Shown one piece after another: positions 50,340-59,179 of a stretch of DNA of 64,000 nucleotides. Source of the DNA: Desulfatitalea alkaliphila (GTDB lineage Bacteria; Desulfobacterota; Desulfobacteria; Desulfobacterales; Desulfosarcinaceae); the NCBI RefSeq assembly GCF_022968795.1, contig NZ_JALJRB010000003.1:248001-312000 (forward strand), given 5' to 3'. Under the pieces are notes generated by a model. It saw nothing but the letters and a program-made list of their open reading frames with translations. It was not told the origin of the DNA and made no database searches. The position numbers were made by a program, and so were the translations under genes. The stretch's first letter is position 1; each line of letters starts with the position of its first letter.

Positions 50340-51662
50340 TTATGTCGGCGCCGACACCGCAATCTTGCGGGCGAACCGGTTCGCGCGATCCATCAGGTCG
50401 TCCAGGTCAATGGTCAGCAGCCGCTGATCGCGCACGATCCAACGGCCGTCCACCATGACATGGTTCACATCCGCGGCCCGTGCGGCGTACACGAGATGGG
50501 ACGCCGGATGATAGAGGGGCGTCAAATGGGGCTGCGCCGTTTTCAGCACGATCAGGTCGGCTCGCTTGCCGGGGGTCAAAGAGCCGATCAGGTGGTCCAG
50601 TCCCAGGGCGCGGGCGCCCTGCACGGTGGCCATGCCCACCACCGTGGCGGCATCCATCACGGTGGGATCGCCCCGGTGCACCTTGTGCAGCTTGGCGGCG
50701 CTGTCCATCTCGCCCCACATGGAAAGGTCATTGTTGCTGGCGCAACCGTCGGTGCCCAAGGCCACGGTGACACCCGCCGCCAGGTAGTCGGGCACCGGCG
50801 CCACGCCGCCGGCCAGCTTCATGTTGCTTTGCGGGCAATGCACCACCCGGGCACCGGTGCGGGCGACAATGGCCACATCGGCCGCATCGGCCCACACCGC
50901 ATGCACCAGAAGGGTGCGCCCGTCGAGCACTCCGAGCCCATCCAGATAGGCGATGGGGCTTTGCCCATGCCGCCCCATCCAATCCTCCCGCTCCTGCCGC
51001 GTCTCGGCCACGTGAATCTGAAACAGCAGGCCCAATTCGTCCGCGGCCGCCTTGCCGGCCTGCAAAGTTGCGGCGGAGCAGGTGTAAGGCGCGTGGCAGA
51101 ATATGGCGGGCTGCACAAGGGGCGTTCCCGATTGCCAGCGGCCCACCACCTCCCGGGCCGCCGTTACGTTCAAAGTCGGATCGGGCACACCCGGTGCCGG
51201 GAAATCGATAACCCCCTGGCCGAGAATGGCCCGCATGCCGACACGGGCCACCGCTCCGGCGAAGTGATCCACCAGAAAATAGCCGTCACAGCAGGTGGTG
51301 ACACCCCCCAACACCATTTCGGCGCAGGAGAGTTCAGCCCCCAGGGCCACCGATTTCGGCGTGATATGGGCCTGCTCGGCCGGCAGAATGCGTTCCTGCA
51401 GCCACTGGTGCAAGGCCAGGTCATCGGCCATTCCCCGGAACAGGGACATGGGCAGATGAGTGTGGGCATTGACCAGTCCCGGCATCACCAGTGCGCCGCC
51501 GGCATCGATGGTCTCCCTGGCCTGGGGCAGGGTTTCTCCGGCAGCGGGCATCCACACATTGACAATGCCGCCGTCGCGGATGGCCAGCGCCCCGCGCGGC
51601 AATACCGAGAAAGCGTCGTCGACGGTGACAATCACGCCGTTATGAATCAGGGTTTCGAGCAT
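50340..51662 (-). CDS. mtaD: MTA/SAH deaminase MtaD, copy 1
   Basis: A 440-residue amidohydrolase of the 5'-methylthioadenosine/S-adenosylhomocysteine deaminase family. Zinc ligands: 'PGLVNAHTHLPMSLFRGMA', 'LFQIHVAETRQEREDW' His, 'LLVHAVWADAADVAIVA' His, and 'VALGTDGCASNNDLSMWGE' with the catalytic Asp. It should convert MTA to methylthioinosine, which the phosphorylase can then cleave. It lies 12 bases after the other mtaD gene; the two are about 45% similar by eye. ATG 51662 starts the conserved N-terminus ('MLETLIHNGVIVTVDD'). Confidence 0.93.
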   Translation of the reverse strand: MLETLIHNGVIVTVDDAFSVLPRGALAIRDGGIVNVWMPAAGETLPQARETIDAGGALVMPGLVNAHTHLPMSLFRGMADDLALHQWLQERILPAEQAHITPKSVALGAELSCAEMVLGGVTTCCDGYFLVDHFAGAVARVGMRAILGQGVIDFPAPGVPDPTLNVTAAREVVGRWQSGTPLVQPAIFCHAPYTCSAATLQAGKAAADELGLLFQIHVAETRQEREDWMGRHGQSPIAYLDGLGVLDGRTLLVHAVWADAADVAIVARTGARVVHCPQSNMKLAGGVAPVPDYLAAGVTVALGTDGCASNNDLSMWGEMDSAAKLHKVHRGDPTVMDAATVVGMATVQGARALGLDHLIGSLTPGKRADLIVLKTAQPHLTPLYHPASHLVYAARAADVNHVMVDGRWIVRDQRLLTIDLDDLMDRANRFARKIAVSAPT

Positions 51663-51674
51663 AAACAGGCAACA

Positions 51675-52976
51675 TCAGGCATTCTGTTTGAAAGCGGCCA
51701 CTTGTTCCAAGACCGCCTGCAGATCGATGGTCTGCAGCGTGCGGTTTTCCATGACCACTTGACCGTTGATCACACTGTGATGCACATCGCCGCCGTTGAC
51801 CGCGTAAACCAAGTGGGAAACCGGGTCGTACATGGGGGTCAAATGGGGTTTTGCGGTGTCAATGACAATCAGATCGGCCGCCTTGCCCGGTTCAAGGGAG
51901 CCGATATGCCGTTCCAGACCCAGAGTCCGGGCGGCATCGCAGGTGGCCATGCGCAGCACGGTGGCGGCATCCATGACCGTCGGGTCCAGGCGGTGCACCT
52001 TGTGCAGCTTGGCGGCCGTGTCCATCTCGCTGAACAGGTCCAAATCGTTGTTGCTGGCACAGCCGTCGGTGCCCAGGCCCACGCAGATGCCCGCCCGCAG
52101 CAGGTCCGGCACGGGGGCCACGCCCGAAGCCAATTTCATATTGCTTTCGGGGTTGTGGGCCACCTTGACGTCGTGCCGCCGCAGCAGGTCGATGTCATCT
52201 TCTGTGAGCACCACGGCGTGACAGGCCACCACATTGGGACCCAAAACGCCCAGGGCGGCCAAGTGCCCCACCGGCGTGGCGTTGTACCGCCCCTGGATGG
52301 TTTCCACCTCCGCCCGGGTCTCGGATACATGAATCACCAGCGGAGCATCGTGGTCGGCGGCCAGTCGCGCGGCCCGCTGCAACAGATCCGGCGCGCACAG
52401 GTAGGGCGAGTGGGGCTCGACGGCCACGCGAATCAAAGGATCGTCTTTCCAACGCGCCAGCATCTCCGCCACATAGGCGAACCCCCGTTCGAGGGGGCCG
52501 TAGTTGGGTGAATCGAAATCGTAGAGCACCTCACCGACCACCGCGCGCATGCCGCAGGCACCGGCGGCTTCGGCCACGGCCGATTCAAACAGGTACATGT
52601 CGCAGAAACAGGTGGTGCCCGCAAGAATCATTTCGGCACAGGCCAGGCGCGTGCCGAGCCCCACCATCGCGCCGTCGAGCTTGGCTTCGGCCGGAAAGAT
52701 GTGGTCATTGAGCCAGGTCATCAGGGGCAGATCGTCGGCCAACCCCCGGAACAGGGACATGGCGGCGTGGGTGTGGGTGTTGATCAACCCCGGCAGGATC
52801 AATCCGCCGCGGGCGTCGATTTCGCGGGCGGCGCGCCGGTCGGCCAGTTCGGCAACGGGGCCCAAGGCGGTGATGCGGCCGCCGTTCACCGCAACGTATC
52901 CGTCGGCAATACGCGTTCCCCGGTCATCCATGGTGATGACCGTGCCGTTGCGCACAATCAGGTCGGCTGGGCTCAT
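51675..52976 (-). CDS. mtaD: MTA/SAH deaminase MtaD, copy 2
   Basis: A 433-residue paralogue of the gene beside it, with the same metal sites: 'PGLINTHTHAAMSLFRGLA', 'PLVIHVSETRAEVETI', 'VVACHAVVLTEDDIDLL' and 'VGLGTDGCASNNDLDLFSE'. One copy may favour S-adenosylhomocysteine and the other methylthioadenosine, but the sequence does not tell which. The start is ATG 52976, whose bases overlap the stop of the phosphorylase gene (ATGA), so translation is coupled. A longer upstream frame reads through the phosphorylase gene and is not used. Confidence 0.93.
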   Translation of the reverse strand: MSPADLIVRNGTVITMDDRGTRIADGYVAVNGGRITALGPVAELADRRAAREIDARGGLILPGLINTHTHAAMSLFRGLADDLPLMTWLNDHIFPAEAKLDGAMVGLGTRLACAEMILAGTTCFCDMYLFESAVAEAAGACGMRAVVGEVLYDFDSPNYGPLERGFAYVAEMLARWKDDPLIRVAVEPHSPYLCAPDLLQRAARLAADHDAPLVIHVSETRAEVETIQGRYNATPVGHLAALGVLGPNVVACHAVVLTEDDIDLLRRHDVKVAHNPESNMKLASGVAPVPDLLRAGICVGLGTDGCASNNDLDLFSEMDTAAKLHKVHRLDPTVMDAATVLRMATCDAARTLGLERHIGSLEPGKAADLIVIDTAKPHLTPMYDPVSHLVYAVNGGDVHHSVINGQVVMENRTLQTIDLQAVLEQVAAFKQNA

Positions 52977-53857
52977 GGGGCCCCCTGCACATCTTCGGCC
53001 CCGCTCGCAAGGGCACCATCGGCAAGGCGCGTCAAAACCGCGCCGATCAGGCGGCCCAGAACCGGCGCCGTGGCGCGTGCCGCGTCGATGATGCTGTCCA
53101 CATCGGAGGGTGCCGGCTGATCGGGGGTGCACATATTGGTGATGGCGGAGAGGCCCATCACCTGCATGCCGCCGTGCACTGCGGCGATGACCTCGGTCAC
53201 TGTGGACAACCCCACCGCATCGGCGCCGATGGCCCGCAAAAAGCGCATTTCGGCCGGGGTTTCCAAGGAGGGTCCCTTGAGACCGACGTAAACGCCCTGT
53301 TGCAGGGCGATATCGGCCGCACGCGCCTCGGCCATGGCCATGGTCCGCAAATCCGGGGCATAGGCGGCGGTCATGTCGGGAAAACGTGGTCCCCAAAGAT
53401 CTTCGTTCGCCCCCACCAGGGGATTGGCGCCGGTCAAATTGATGTGGTCCCGAATGAGCATGATGTCGCCGGTGGCATAATAAGGATTGAGTCCTCCGGA
53501 CGCATTGGTGACGATCAAGGTCGACACCCCCAGGGCCTGCAGCACGCGCACGGGGAAGGCGACCGCCTTGGGTGTGTGCCCTTCGTAGATGTGAAAGCGG
53601 CCCTGGAGCACGGCCACCGGCAGACCGTTCAGATTACCGGCGACCCAGCGCCCGGCATGGGATTGAACGGTGGCGGCGGGGAAATGGGGAATCTGCCGAT
53701 AGTCGATCTGCGCCTGCACCTCCAATTGGTCGATCATATCCCCCAAACCGGTACCCGCGAGGATGGCCACCCGAGGCGCGCTACCGATTTGCTTTGCGAT
53801 GAAGTCGGCGGCGGCCAGGGCCTGCTGCCGGTTGTGGTCCGCATGGTTGTCGGTCAT
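52973..53857 (-). CDS. punA: Purine-nucleoside phosphorylase (PNP/MTI phosphorylase family)
   Basis: A 294-residue trimeric-type purine nucleoside phosphorylase. Phosphate and base sites: 'VAILAGTGLGDMIDQL', 'GRFHIYEGHTPKAVAFP', 'TLIVTNASGGLNPYYATGD', 'GPSLETPAEMRFLRAIGAD' and 'VGLSTVTEVIAAVHGGM' with the base-recognising Glu/Asn region ('SAITNMCTPD'). It may cleave inosine, guanosine or methylthioinosine; the adjacent mtaD genes favour methylthioinosine, as in the Pseudomonas route. It opens the seven-gene minus-strand run. ATG 53857 begins 'MTDNHADHNRQQAL'. Confidence 0.9.
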   Translation of the reverse strand: MTDNHADHNRQQALAAADFIAKQIGSAPRVAILAGTGLGDMIDQLEVQAQIDYRQIPHFPAATVQSHAGRWVAGNLNGLPVAVLQGRFHIYEGHTPKAVAFPVRVLQALGVSTLIVTNASGGLNPYYATGDIMLIRDHINLTGANPLVGANEDLWGPRFPDMTAAYAPDLRTMAMAEARAADIALQQGVYVGLKGPSLETPAEMRFLRAIGADAVGLSTVTEVIAAVHGGMQVMGLSAITNMCTPDQPAPSDVDSIIDAARATAPVLGRLIGAVLTRLADGALASGAEDVQGAP

Positions 53858-54194
53858 AGTGCAACACTTTCCGTTGATCGTTTGAGCGGTGAACGCAAGC
53901 GGCGCGCCACCTGCCGCAAGATCTCCGCCGTAGCAGGCAGCGGCGCCGCGGGCCGCCACTTAAGTGTCAAGGGTTATAATCCAGCCGGCGGACAGCGTCA
54001 AGACGACGATCCGACGGATGCAAGCGCACCATTTCACCTTTCGAATGGATACGATGTCAATTGACATTTTCACCCTATTATGACAAGTTCCCTCCTTGGC
54101 AAATTGCGCCCCCGCGGCGGCGCAGCGAATACTTTCACGACGCGAACGGTAATGGCGCCCGACACCTCGGGTCAAGACCGCAAGGAGCACCCGT
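53858..54194. other. 337-base divergent intergenic region
   Basis: Between the salvage operon (leaving left) and the NuoE-like gene (leaving right). It has a perfect palindrome ATGTCAATTGACAT at 54055-54068, a TTATAAT at 53974-53980 without a good -35 partner, and AAGGAG before the ATG at 54195. No gene or RNA is visible. Confidence 0.55.
54055..54068. promoter_or_regulatory. Palindrome ATGTCAATTGACAT, candidate operator
   Basis: A perfect 14-base palindrome in the divergent promoter region of the purine-salvage and transhydrogenase-like operons, containing overlapping TTGACA (-35-like) on each strand. It could bind a dimeric repressor or simply be a pair of -35 boxes. Confidence 0.4.
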
Positions 54195-54689
54195 ATGAGC
54201 ACCTTTGAACACCCGGAGCACCCCGATATCGACGAGGCCATGTGGTCGCGCATCAACCAGGTGATCGATACCAACCGATCCGTTTCAGGCGCCATCATCA
54301 CCGTGTTGCGCGAGTGCCAGGACGTGGTGGGCTACCTGCCCGTGCCGTTGCTCGACTACATCGGCCGGGGGATGAACCTGCCCCGCAGCGAAGTCTACGG
54401 CGTCGCCTCTTTCTACGCCCTGTTTTCCATGACCCCCAAAGGGCGCCACACCATCAAATTGTGCCTGGGCACGGCCTGCTATGTGAAAGGCATCAAGGAG
54501 GTCATGAGCCGCATTGAAAACAAGTACCATGTCAAAGACGGCGGCACGACCGAGGACCGGCGCTTTTCCGTGCAAGGCGTACGCTGTCTCGGTGCCTGCG
54601 GCTTGGCACCGGTGGTGGTGATCGGCCAGGACACCCACGGGGATGTAACCTCCGATAAAATCATCGATATTGTCGAGAGATATGAATAG
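54195..54689 (+). CDS. NuoE/HndA-like [2Fe-2S] thioredoxin-fold subunit
   Basis: A 164-residue NADH dehydrogenase 24 kDa-type subunit. Helical N-part 'GAIITVLRECQDVVGYLPV' and 'VASFYALFSMTPKGRHTI' are typical; the [2Fe-2S] ligands are the two Cys of 'LCLGTACYVKG' and the two of 'GVRCLGACGLAPVV'. As HndA/HydC/NuoE it passes electrons to or from the FMN subunit. AAGGAG lies seven bases before ATG 54195. It opens a run with a DRTGG gene, NuoF-like gene, RnfB-GltD and RseC. Confidence 0.93.
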   Translation: MSTFEHPEHPDIDEAMWSRINQVIDTNRSVSGAIITVLRECQDVVGYLPVPLLDYIGRGMNLPRSEVYGVASFYALFSMTPKGRHTIKLCLGTACYVKGIKEVMSRIENKYHVKDGGTTEDRRFSVQGVRCLGACGLAPVVVIGQDTHGDVTSDKIIDIVERYE

Positions 54690-54794
54690 GCCGGCGCCCC
54701 GCTTCCTACCACGGCGCGACAACCGAACAACCTCATAAATGGCAGCCCCTTTGGCAGTACAACGAACCCGATATCGGGCTTGCCGGACACAACC

Positions 54795-55148
54795 ATGAAA
54801 ATCGAAGAACTCAAAACCATTCTCAAAGCGACGGTCGTGGTGGGCGAAGACCAGCTCGACACCGTGATCACCGGAGGTGGCGCGGCGGAACTGATGGAGG
54901 ACGTGTTGTCCGCGGCCGCCAAGGGGTGCGCCTTGCTCACCGGCGCAACCACGGCCCGCGTCATGCAAACGGCCCGCGTGATGCAAGTGGGGGCCGTGGT
55001 GATCGTGCGTGGTAAACAGCCGACCGAAGAGGTGATCAAGCTGGCCCGCGATTTCAACATCGCTTTGCTGTCAACGGAATATTCCCTGTTCGTGGCCTGC
55101 GGCCGCCTCTACATGAACGGCATGAGGGGATTGGACGGGTCCTGGTAA
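54795..55148 (+). CDS. DRTGG-domain protein
   Basis: A 117-residue single DRTGG domain ('LKTILKATVVVGEDQLDTVI', 'GALLTGATTARVMQTARVMQ'-like core cut as 'LLTGATTARVMQT', 'VIVRGKQPTEEVIKLARDFN', 'LLSTEYSLFVACGRLY'). DRTGG domains bind ligands, possibly nucleotides, and accompany Hnd-type hydrogenase and transhydrogenase gene sets in anaerobes, presumably as regulators. ATG 54795 is chosen over an upstream TTG at 54780; neither has a strong ribosome site. It sits between the NuoE- and NuoF-like genes with gaps of 105 and 19 bases. Confidence 0.75.
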   Translation: MKIEELKTILKATVVVGEDQLDTVITGGGAAELMEDVLSAAAKGCALLTGATTARVMQTARVMQVGAVVIVRGKQPTEEVIKLARDFNIALLSTEYSLFVACGRLYMNGMRGLDGSW

Positions 55149-55167
55149 TGGTGTAGGAGCTAACAAG

Positions 55168-57015
55168 ATGCCCAAATTTACGGTTGAGGATCTGAAATCC
55201 ATCAAAGCCGGGCATGCGGACCGGCTGGCCTTCAAGGACAAAATCTACCTGCTGATCTGCGGCGGAACGGGCTGCCACGCCACCGGCAGCTTGAAGGTCA
55301 AGGATGCGCTGCTCAGCGAACTGGCCGCCAAGCAGCTTCAAGACAAGGTGACGGTGGTGGAGACCGGTTGCAACGGTTTTTGCGCCATGGGCCCCCTGAT
55401 GGTGGTGCACCCCGGGGATGTGTTCTATCAGAAGATCGCCCTTGACGACATTCCGCGCATCGTGCAGGAGCACCTGATCGACGGCAAGATCGTCGAAAAA
55501 CTGCTTTACAAGGATCCATCCACCAAAAAGCCCATCGCGGTGCAAACCGACATTCCTTTCTTTGCCCACCAGATGCCGCGGGCCTTGCGCAACAAGGGGC
55601 TCATCGACCCCGAATCCATCGAAGACTACATCGCCCGCGACGGCTATCTGGGTGCTGCGCGGGCCCTACTGGAAATGAACGCCGAACAGATCGTGCAGGA
55701 GATGATCAAATCGGGAATGCGCGGCCGGGGCGGCGCCGGTTTTCCCACGGGGGTCAAGTGGGATTTCGCCCGTAAAAGCGAAGGCGACATCAAGTACGTG
55801 CTGTGCAACGCCGACGAAGGCGACCCCGGTGCGTTCATGGACCGCAGCATTCTGGAAGCGGACCCCCACGCCGTGCTGGAAGGCATGATCATCGCGGCCA
55901 AGGCCATCGATGCCCGCAAAGGCTACATCTACGCCCGCACCGAATACCCGCTGGCCATCACCCGACTGCAGATCGCCATCGCCCGCGCCAAGGAGAACGG
56001 CCTGCTGGGCCAAGACATTCTGGGCTCGGGATTCGACTTCGACATCGAAATCTACCAAGGCGCAGGCGCCTTCGTCTGCGGTGAAGAGACCGCCTTGATG
56101 CGCTCCATCGAAGGCCGCCGCGGCATGCCGCGCCCCCGGCCGCCCTTTCCGGCCCACAAGGGGCTTTGGGAAAAGCCGACCATCCTGAACAATGTGGAAA
56201 CCTTGTGCAATGTGCCCCAGATCATGCTCCACGGCGGCGACTGGTACGCCTCGGTGGGCACCGCCACCAGCAAGGGCACCAAGGTGTTCGCCATGTCCGG
56301 GGATGTCAACAACATCGGCCTGGTGGAAGTCCCCATGGGCACGCCGTTGCGCACCTTGATCTACGATATCGGCGGCGGCATTCCCAAGAAACGCAAGTTC
56401 AAGGCGGTGCAACTGGGCGGGCCCTCGGGCGGCTGCATTCCCGAACAGCACCTCGACACGCCGGTGGATTACGAGGAGATCAGCAAGGTGGGCGCCATCA
56501 TGGGCTCGGGCGGCGTCATCGTCATGGACGAGAACACCTGCATGGTGGACATGGCGCGGTTTTTCATGGACTTCATCCAGGAGGAATCCTGCGGCAAGTG
56601 CACACCCTGCCGCGAGGGCACGCGACGCCTGCTGCAGTTGCTGGAGAAGATCAGCCAGGGACGCGGTGAGCCGGGCGACATCGAAACCATGGAAGCCCTC
56701 TCGCACACCATTCGCGAAACGGCCCTGTGCGGCCTGGGGCAGACCGGTCCCAACCCGGTGCTCTCCACCTTGCGCTATTTCCGCGACGAGTTCGAGGCCC
56801 ACATCTACGAAAAACGCTGCCCCGCCAAACGGTGTGTGGATCTGCTGGAGTTCGAAATCGATCCCGAACTGTGCACCAAGTGCGGGCTTTGCGCCAAAGC
56901 ATGTCCGGTGGATGCCATCGTCTGGCAGAAAAAAGAGGTGGCCCGCATCGAAAAAGACAAATGCATTAAATGCCTGACCTGTTACGATAAGTGTAAGTTC
57001 GGCGCCATCATGTAA
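55168..57015 (+). CDS. NuoF/HndC-like NADH:FMN subunit with N-terminal and C-terminal Fe-S domains
   Basis: A 615-residue HndC/HydB-type subunit. It begins with a thioredoxin-like [2Fe-2S] domain ('LICGGTGCHATGS', 'ETGCNGFCAMGP'), then the NuoF core: FMN/NADH loop 'GMRGRGGAGFPTGVKWDFAR', 'NADEGDPGAFMDRS', and N3 cluster 'ESCGKCTPCREGTRRLLQLL'. Two C-terminal [4Fe-4S] ferredoxin motifs end it: 'CTKCGLCAKACPVDAI' and 'CIKCLTCYDKCKFGAI'. This is the bifurcating-hydrogenase type, yet no HydA hydrogenase is present nearby. It is 19 bases after the DRTGG gene and 29 bases before the RnfB-GltD gene. Confidence 0.94.
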   Translation: MPKFTVEDLKSIKAGHADRLAFKDKIYLLICGGTGCHATGSLKVKDALLSELAAKQLQDKVTVVETGCNGFCAMGPLMVVHPGDVFYQKIALDDIPRIVQEHLIDGKIVEKLLYKDPSTKKPIAVQTDIPFFAHQMPRALRNKGLIDPESIEDYIARDGYLGAARALLEMNAEQIVQEMIKSGMRGRGGAGFPTGVKWDFARKSEGDIKYVLCNADEGDPGAFMDRSILEADPHAVLEGMIIAAKAIDARKGYIYARTEYPLAITRLQIAIARAKENGLLGQDILGSGFDFDIEIYQGAGAFVCGEETALMRSIEGRRGMPRPRPPFPAHKGLWEKPTILNNVETLCNVPQIMLHGGDWYASVGTATSKGTKVFAMSGDVNNIGLVEVPMGTPLRTLIYDIGGGIPKKRKFKAVQLGGPSGGCIPEQHLDTPVDYEEISKVGAIMGSGGVIVMDENTCMVDMARFFMDFIQEESCGKCTPCREGTRRLLQLLEKISQGRGEPGDIETMEALSHTIRETALCGLGQTGPNPVLSTLRYFRDEFEAHIYEKRCPAKRCVDLLEFEIDPELCTKCGLCAKACPVDAIVWQKKEVARIEKDKCIKCLTCYDKCKFGAIM

Positions 57016-57044
57016 GCGGCGCCGCTGAACCGGGAGAATTCAAT

Positions 57045-59105
57045 ATGGGTATTGCGATCCTGCTGATGGGTGGATTGGGGCTGGCGGTCGGCATCGGTCT
57101 GGCCATTGCCTCCAAGATTTTCTATGTTTATGTGGATCCCAAGATCCTGGCCGTCGAGGCGGCGCTGCCCGGCGCCAACTGCGGCGGCTGCGGCTATCCG
57201 GGATGCTCCTCAAACGCCGAGGCCGTGGTGGCCGGCAAAGCGGCGCCCAACTCATGCGTGGCGGCCGGCCCCGAAGTGGCGGAAGCCATCGCCGCCATCC
57301 TGGGGGTGAGCGTCGAAGCCAAGGAACCGGACATCGCCCGGCCCGGCTGTACCTACGGCGTGGCCGACGCCGATACCAAGTTTCTCTATGACGGCCTGAA
57401 CGACTGCCGGGCCGCCGCCCTGCTCAATGGCGGGATGAAGGTGTGCACCATCGGTTGCCTGGGACTGGGCACTTGCGCCCGCGCCTGTCCCTTCGACGCC
57501 ATCACCATGGGCCCCGAAGGGTTGCCGGTGGTCGATGAAGTGCGCTGCACCGGATGCGGCACCTGCGAACGGGTCTGCCCGAAAAACATCATCACCCTCT
57601 CGTCGGTCACCCGCCGGATTCTCAAGGAGTACACCACGGAAGAGTGCACCACCCCCTGCCAGCGGGCCTGCCCTGCCGGCATCAACATCTGTGGTTACAT
57701 CGGCGCCGTGGCCGAAGGCGACCATGACCGCGCCGTGCAGATCATCAAAGAGCGCAACCCGTTTCCCACCGTCATCGGCCGCATCTGCCCGCGTCCCTGT
57801 GAAAACGAGTGCCGCCGGCAATACGTGGACGAACCGGTGGCCATCAATTTCCTCAAGCGCTGCGCCGCCGACCATGAAATGGAAGGCGGGCGCCACATCC
57901 AACCCTACAAGGCGCCGGACACAGGCCGCCGGGTGGCCGTCATCGGCGGCGGCGTGCAAGGTATGTCGGCCGCTTTTTTCGCCGCCCGTTTGGGACACGA
58001 CACCACGGTCTATGAAGCCGGCGAACAACTGGGCGGCCTGCTTCGCAGCGCCATCGCTCGGCAACGCCTGCCCATGTCCGTTCTGGATTGGGATATCGAG
58101 GGCATTCTGGACATGGGGGTCAAGACCCACACCGGTCGGCAGCTCGGCGACGATCCGACCATCCCCGATCTTTTGGCCGAGGGATACCAGGCGGTCCTGC
58201 TTGCCGTGGGCGGTTGGGACAGTCGCCTGACCCGCACCCAAGGCCGGGGCGAGGCCAGCCCCGCGCCGGGATGCCGGCTGCTCATCGATGTGGCCAAGGC
58301 CGGTGACGGCGCCGGCTATCCCCCGATCCAATTGGACGGCCACATCGTCATCGTCGGCAACGCCCACTTGCAACCGGCGTTGATTGAGCGCTGCAAGGCC
58401 CTGGGGGCCTCCCGCATCACCTTGATCAGCCGCGAGGCTGATCTGTCTGCCATCGACCCGGAACAAGTCGACATTCGTATCAATGTGGGTCTCAGCAAGC
58501 TCACGGGAAGGGGCGACAACCTGGAGGCGGTGGAACTGACGGACCTGGACAGCGGCACGCGCGAAACCATCGATGCGCGCCACGTGGTGTTCGCCGCCGG
58601 ACGGATCCCCGAACTGATCTACACGCCGGTCCCCGACACGGCCGACGCAACCGCTTCAACGGAGCCGGTGGACGGTGGCGGCGCGATTGCCTGGGAAGCC
58701 TTTCCGCCCTACAAACAGCCGGCCTTTCACCATGAGATCGGTGTGATGGCGCCGGGCGATGCCCTCACCGACTTCTCGGCCGCAATCAAGGCCATCGCCG
58801 CCGGAAGAAGGGCGGCGGCATCGATTCACCGACGCCTCTATGACATGCCCCTGGACCTGCCCGAGCACGTAGTGGCCCCGGACACCCCGGTGCAGAATGT
58901 CCACTCCGTGGAACATGTGCCGGTCCGCCTGCGCCGGATCATGCCCCTGGCGGACGCGGACCAGATGGCACGAGGCGCCGAACTGGAACAGGGATACACA
59001 CCGGAAATGGCCAAGGCGGAGGCGGATCGTTGCCTGCAATGCGGCCTGATCTGTTACCTGCGGGAGAAGTCGCCGGCTCCCCAACAAATCGCCGCCGGCC
59101 AGTGA
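57045..59105 (+). CDS. RnfB-like ferredoxin domain fused to GltD-type FAD domain
   Basis: A 686-residue fusion. Residues 1-28 form a membrane helix ('IAILLMGGLGLAVGIGLAIA'). The RnfB-type cluster domain follows: Cys46, Cys49, Cys54 and Cys71 (CX2CX4C...C, 'ANCGGCGYPGC'). Then two ferredoxin motifs ('CLGLGTCARACPFDAI', 'CTGCGTCERVCPKNII'). From about 200 the protein is GltD-like: Cys-rich 'CTTPCQRACPAGINICGYIG', 'GRICPRPCENECRR', FAD loop 'VAVIGGGVQGMSAAFFAAR' near 299. The expected second nucleotide loop near 434 reads 'VIVGNAHLQPALIERC', lacking the GXGXXA pattern. The C-terminus has 'CLQCGLICY'. Together with the NADH subunits it resembles StnC/NfnB of electron-bifurcating transhydrogenases, here membrane-tethered. 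Name and partner inferred. Confidence 0.85.
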   Translation: MGIAILLMGGLGLAVGIGLAIASKIFYVYVDPKILAVEAALPGANCGGCGYPGCSSNAEAVVAGKAAPNSCVAAGPEVAEAIAAILGVSVEAKEPDIARPGCTYGVADADTKFLYDGLNDCRAAALLNGGMKVCTIGCLGLGTCARACPFDAITMGPEGLPVVDEVRCTGCGTCERVCPKNIITLSSVTRRILKEYTTEECTTPCQRACPAGINICGYIGAVAEGDHDRAVQIIKERNPFPTVIGRICPRPCENECRRQYVDEPVAINFLKRCAADHEMEGGRHIQPYKAPDTGRRVAVIGGGVQGMSAAFFAARLGHDTTVYEAGEQLGGLLRSAIARQRLPMSVLDWDIEGILDMGVKTHTGRQLGDDPTIPDLLAEGYQAVLLAVGGWDSRLTRTQGRGEASPAPGCRLLIDVAKAGDGAGYPPIQLDGHIVIVGNAHLQPALIERCKALGASRITLISREADLSAIDPEQVDIRINVGLSKLTGRGDNLEAVELTDLDSGTRETIDARHVVFAAGRIPELIYTPVPDTADATASTEPVDGGGAIAWEAFPPYKQPAFHHEIGVMAPGDALTDFSAAIKAIAAGRRAAASIHRRLYDMPLDLPEHVVAPDTPVQNVHSVEHVPVRLRRIMPLADADQMARGAELEQGYTPEMAKAEADRCLQCGLICYLREKSPAPQQIAAGQ

Positions 59106-59179
59106 GGTTGCCGCCCTTCACGCCAGGTGCCGCGGCCTGAGCGTCGGCGGATACCAACAGCGCCGCCGAGGAATGCCCC

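Noticed and set aside
50304-52511. A 735-codon plus-strand open frame
   Set aside because: Antisense to the two mtaD genes; apparent internal repeats merely mirror the paralogy of those genes.
54795-55148. Frameshifted hydrogenase or NuoG remnant between NuoE and NuoF
   Set aside because: The frame is intact and matches a DRTGG domain over its full length.
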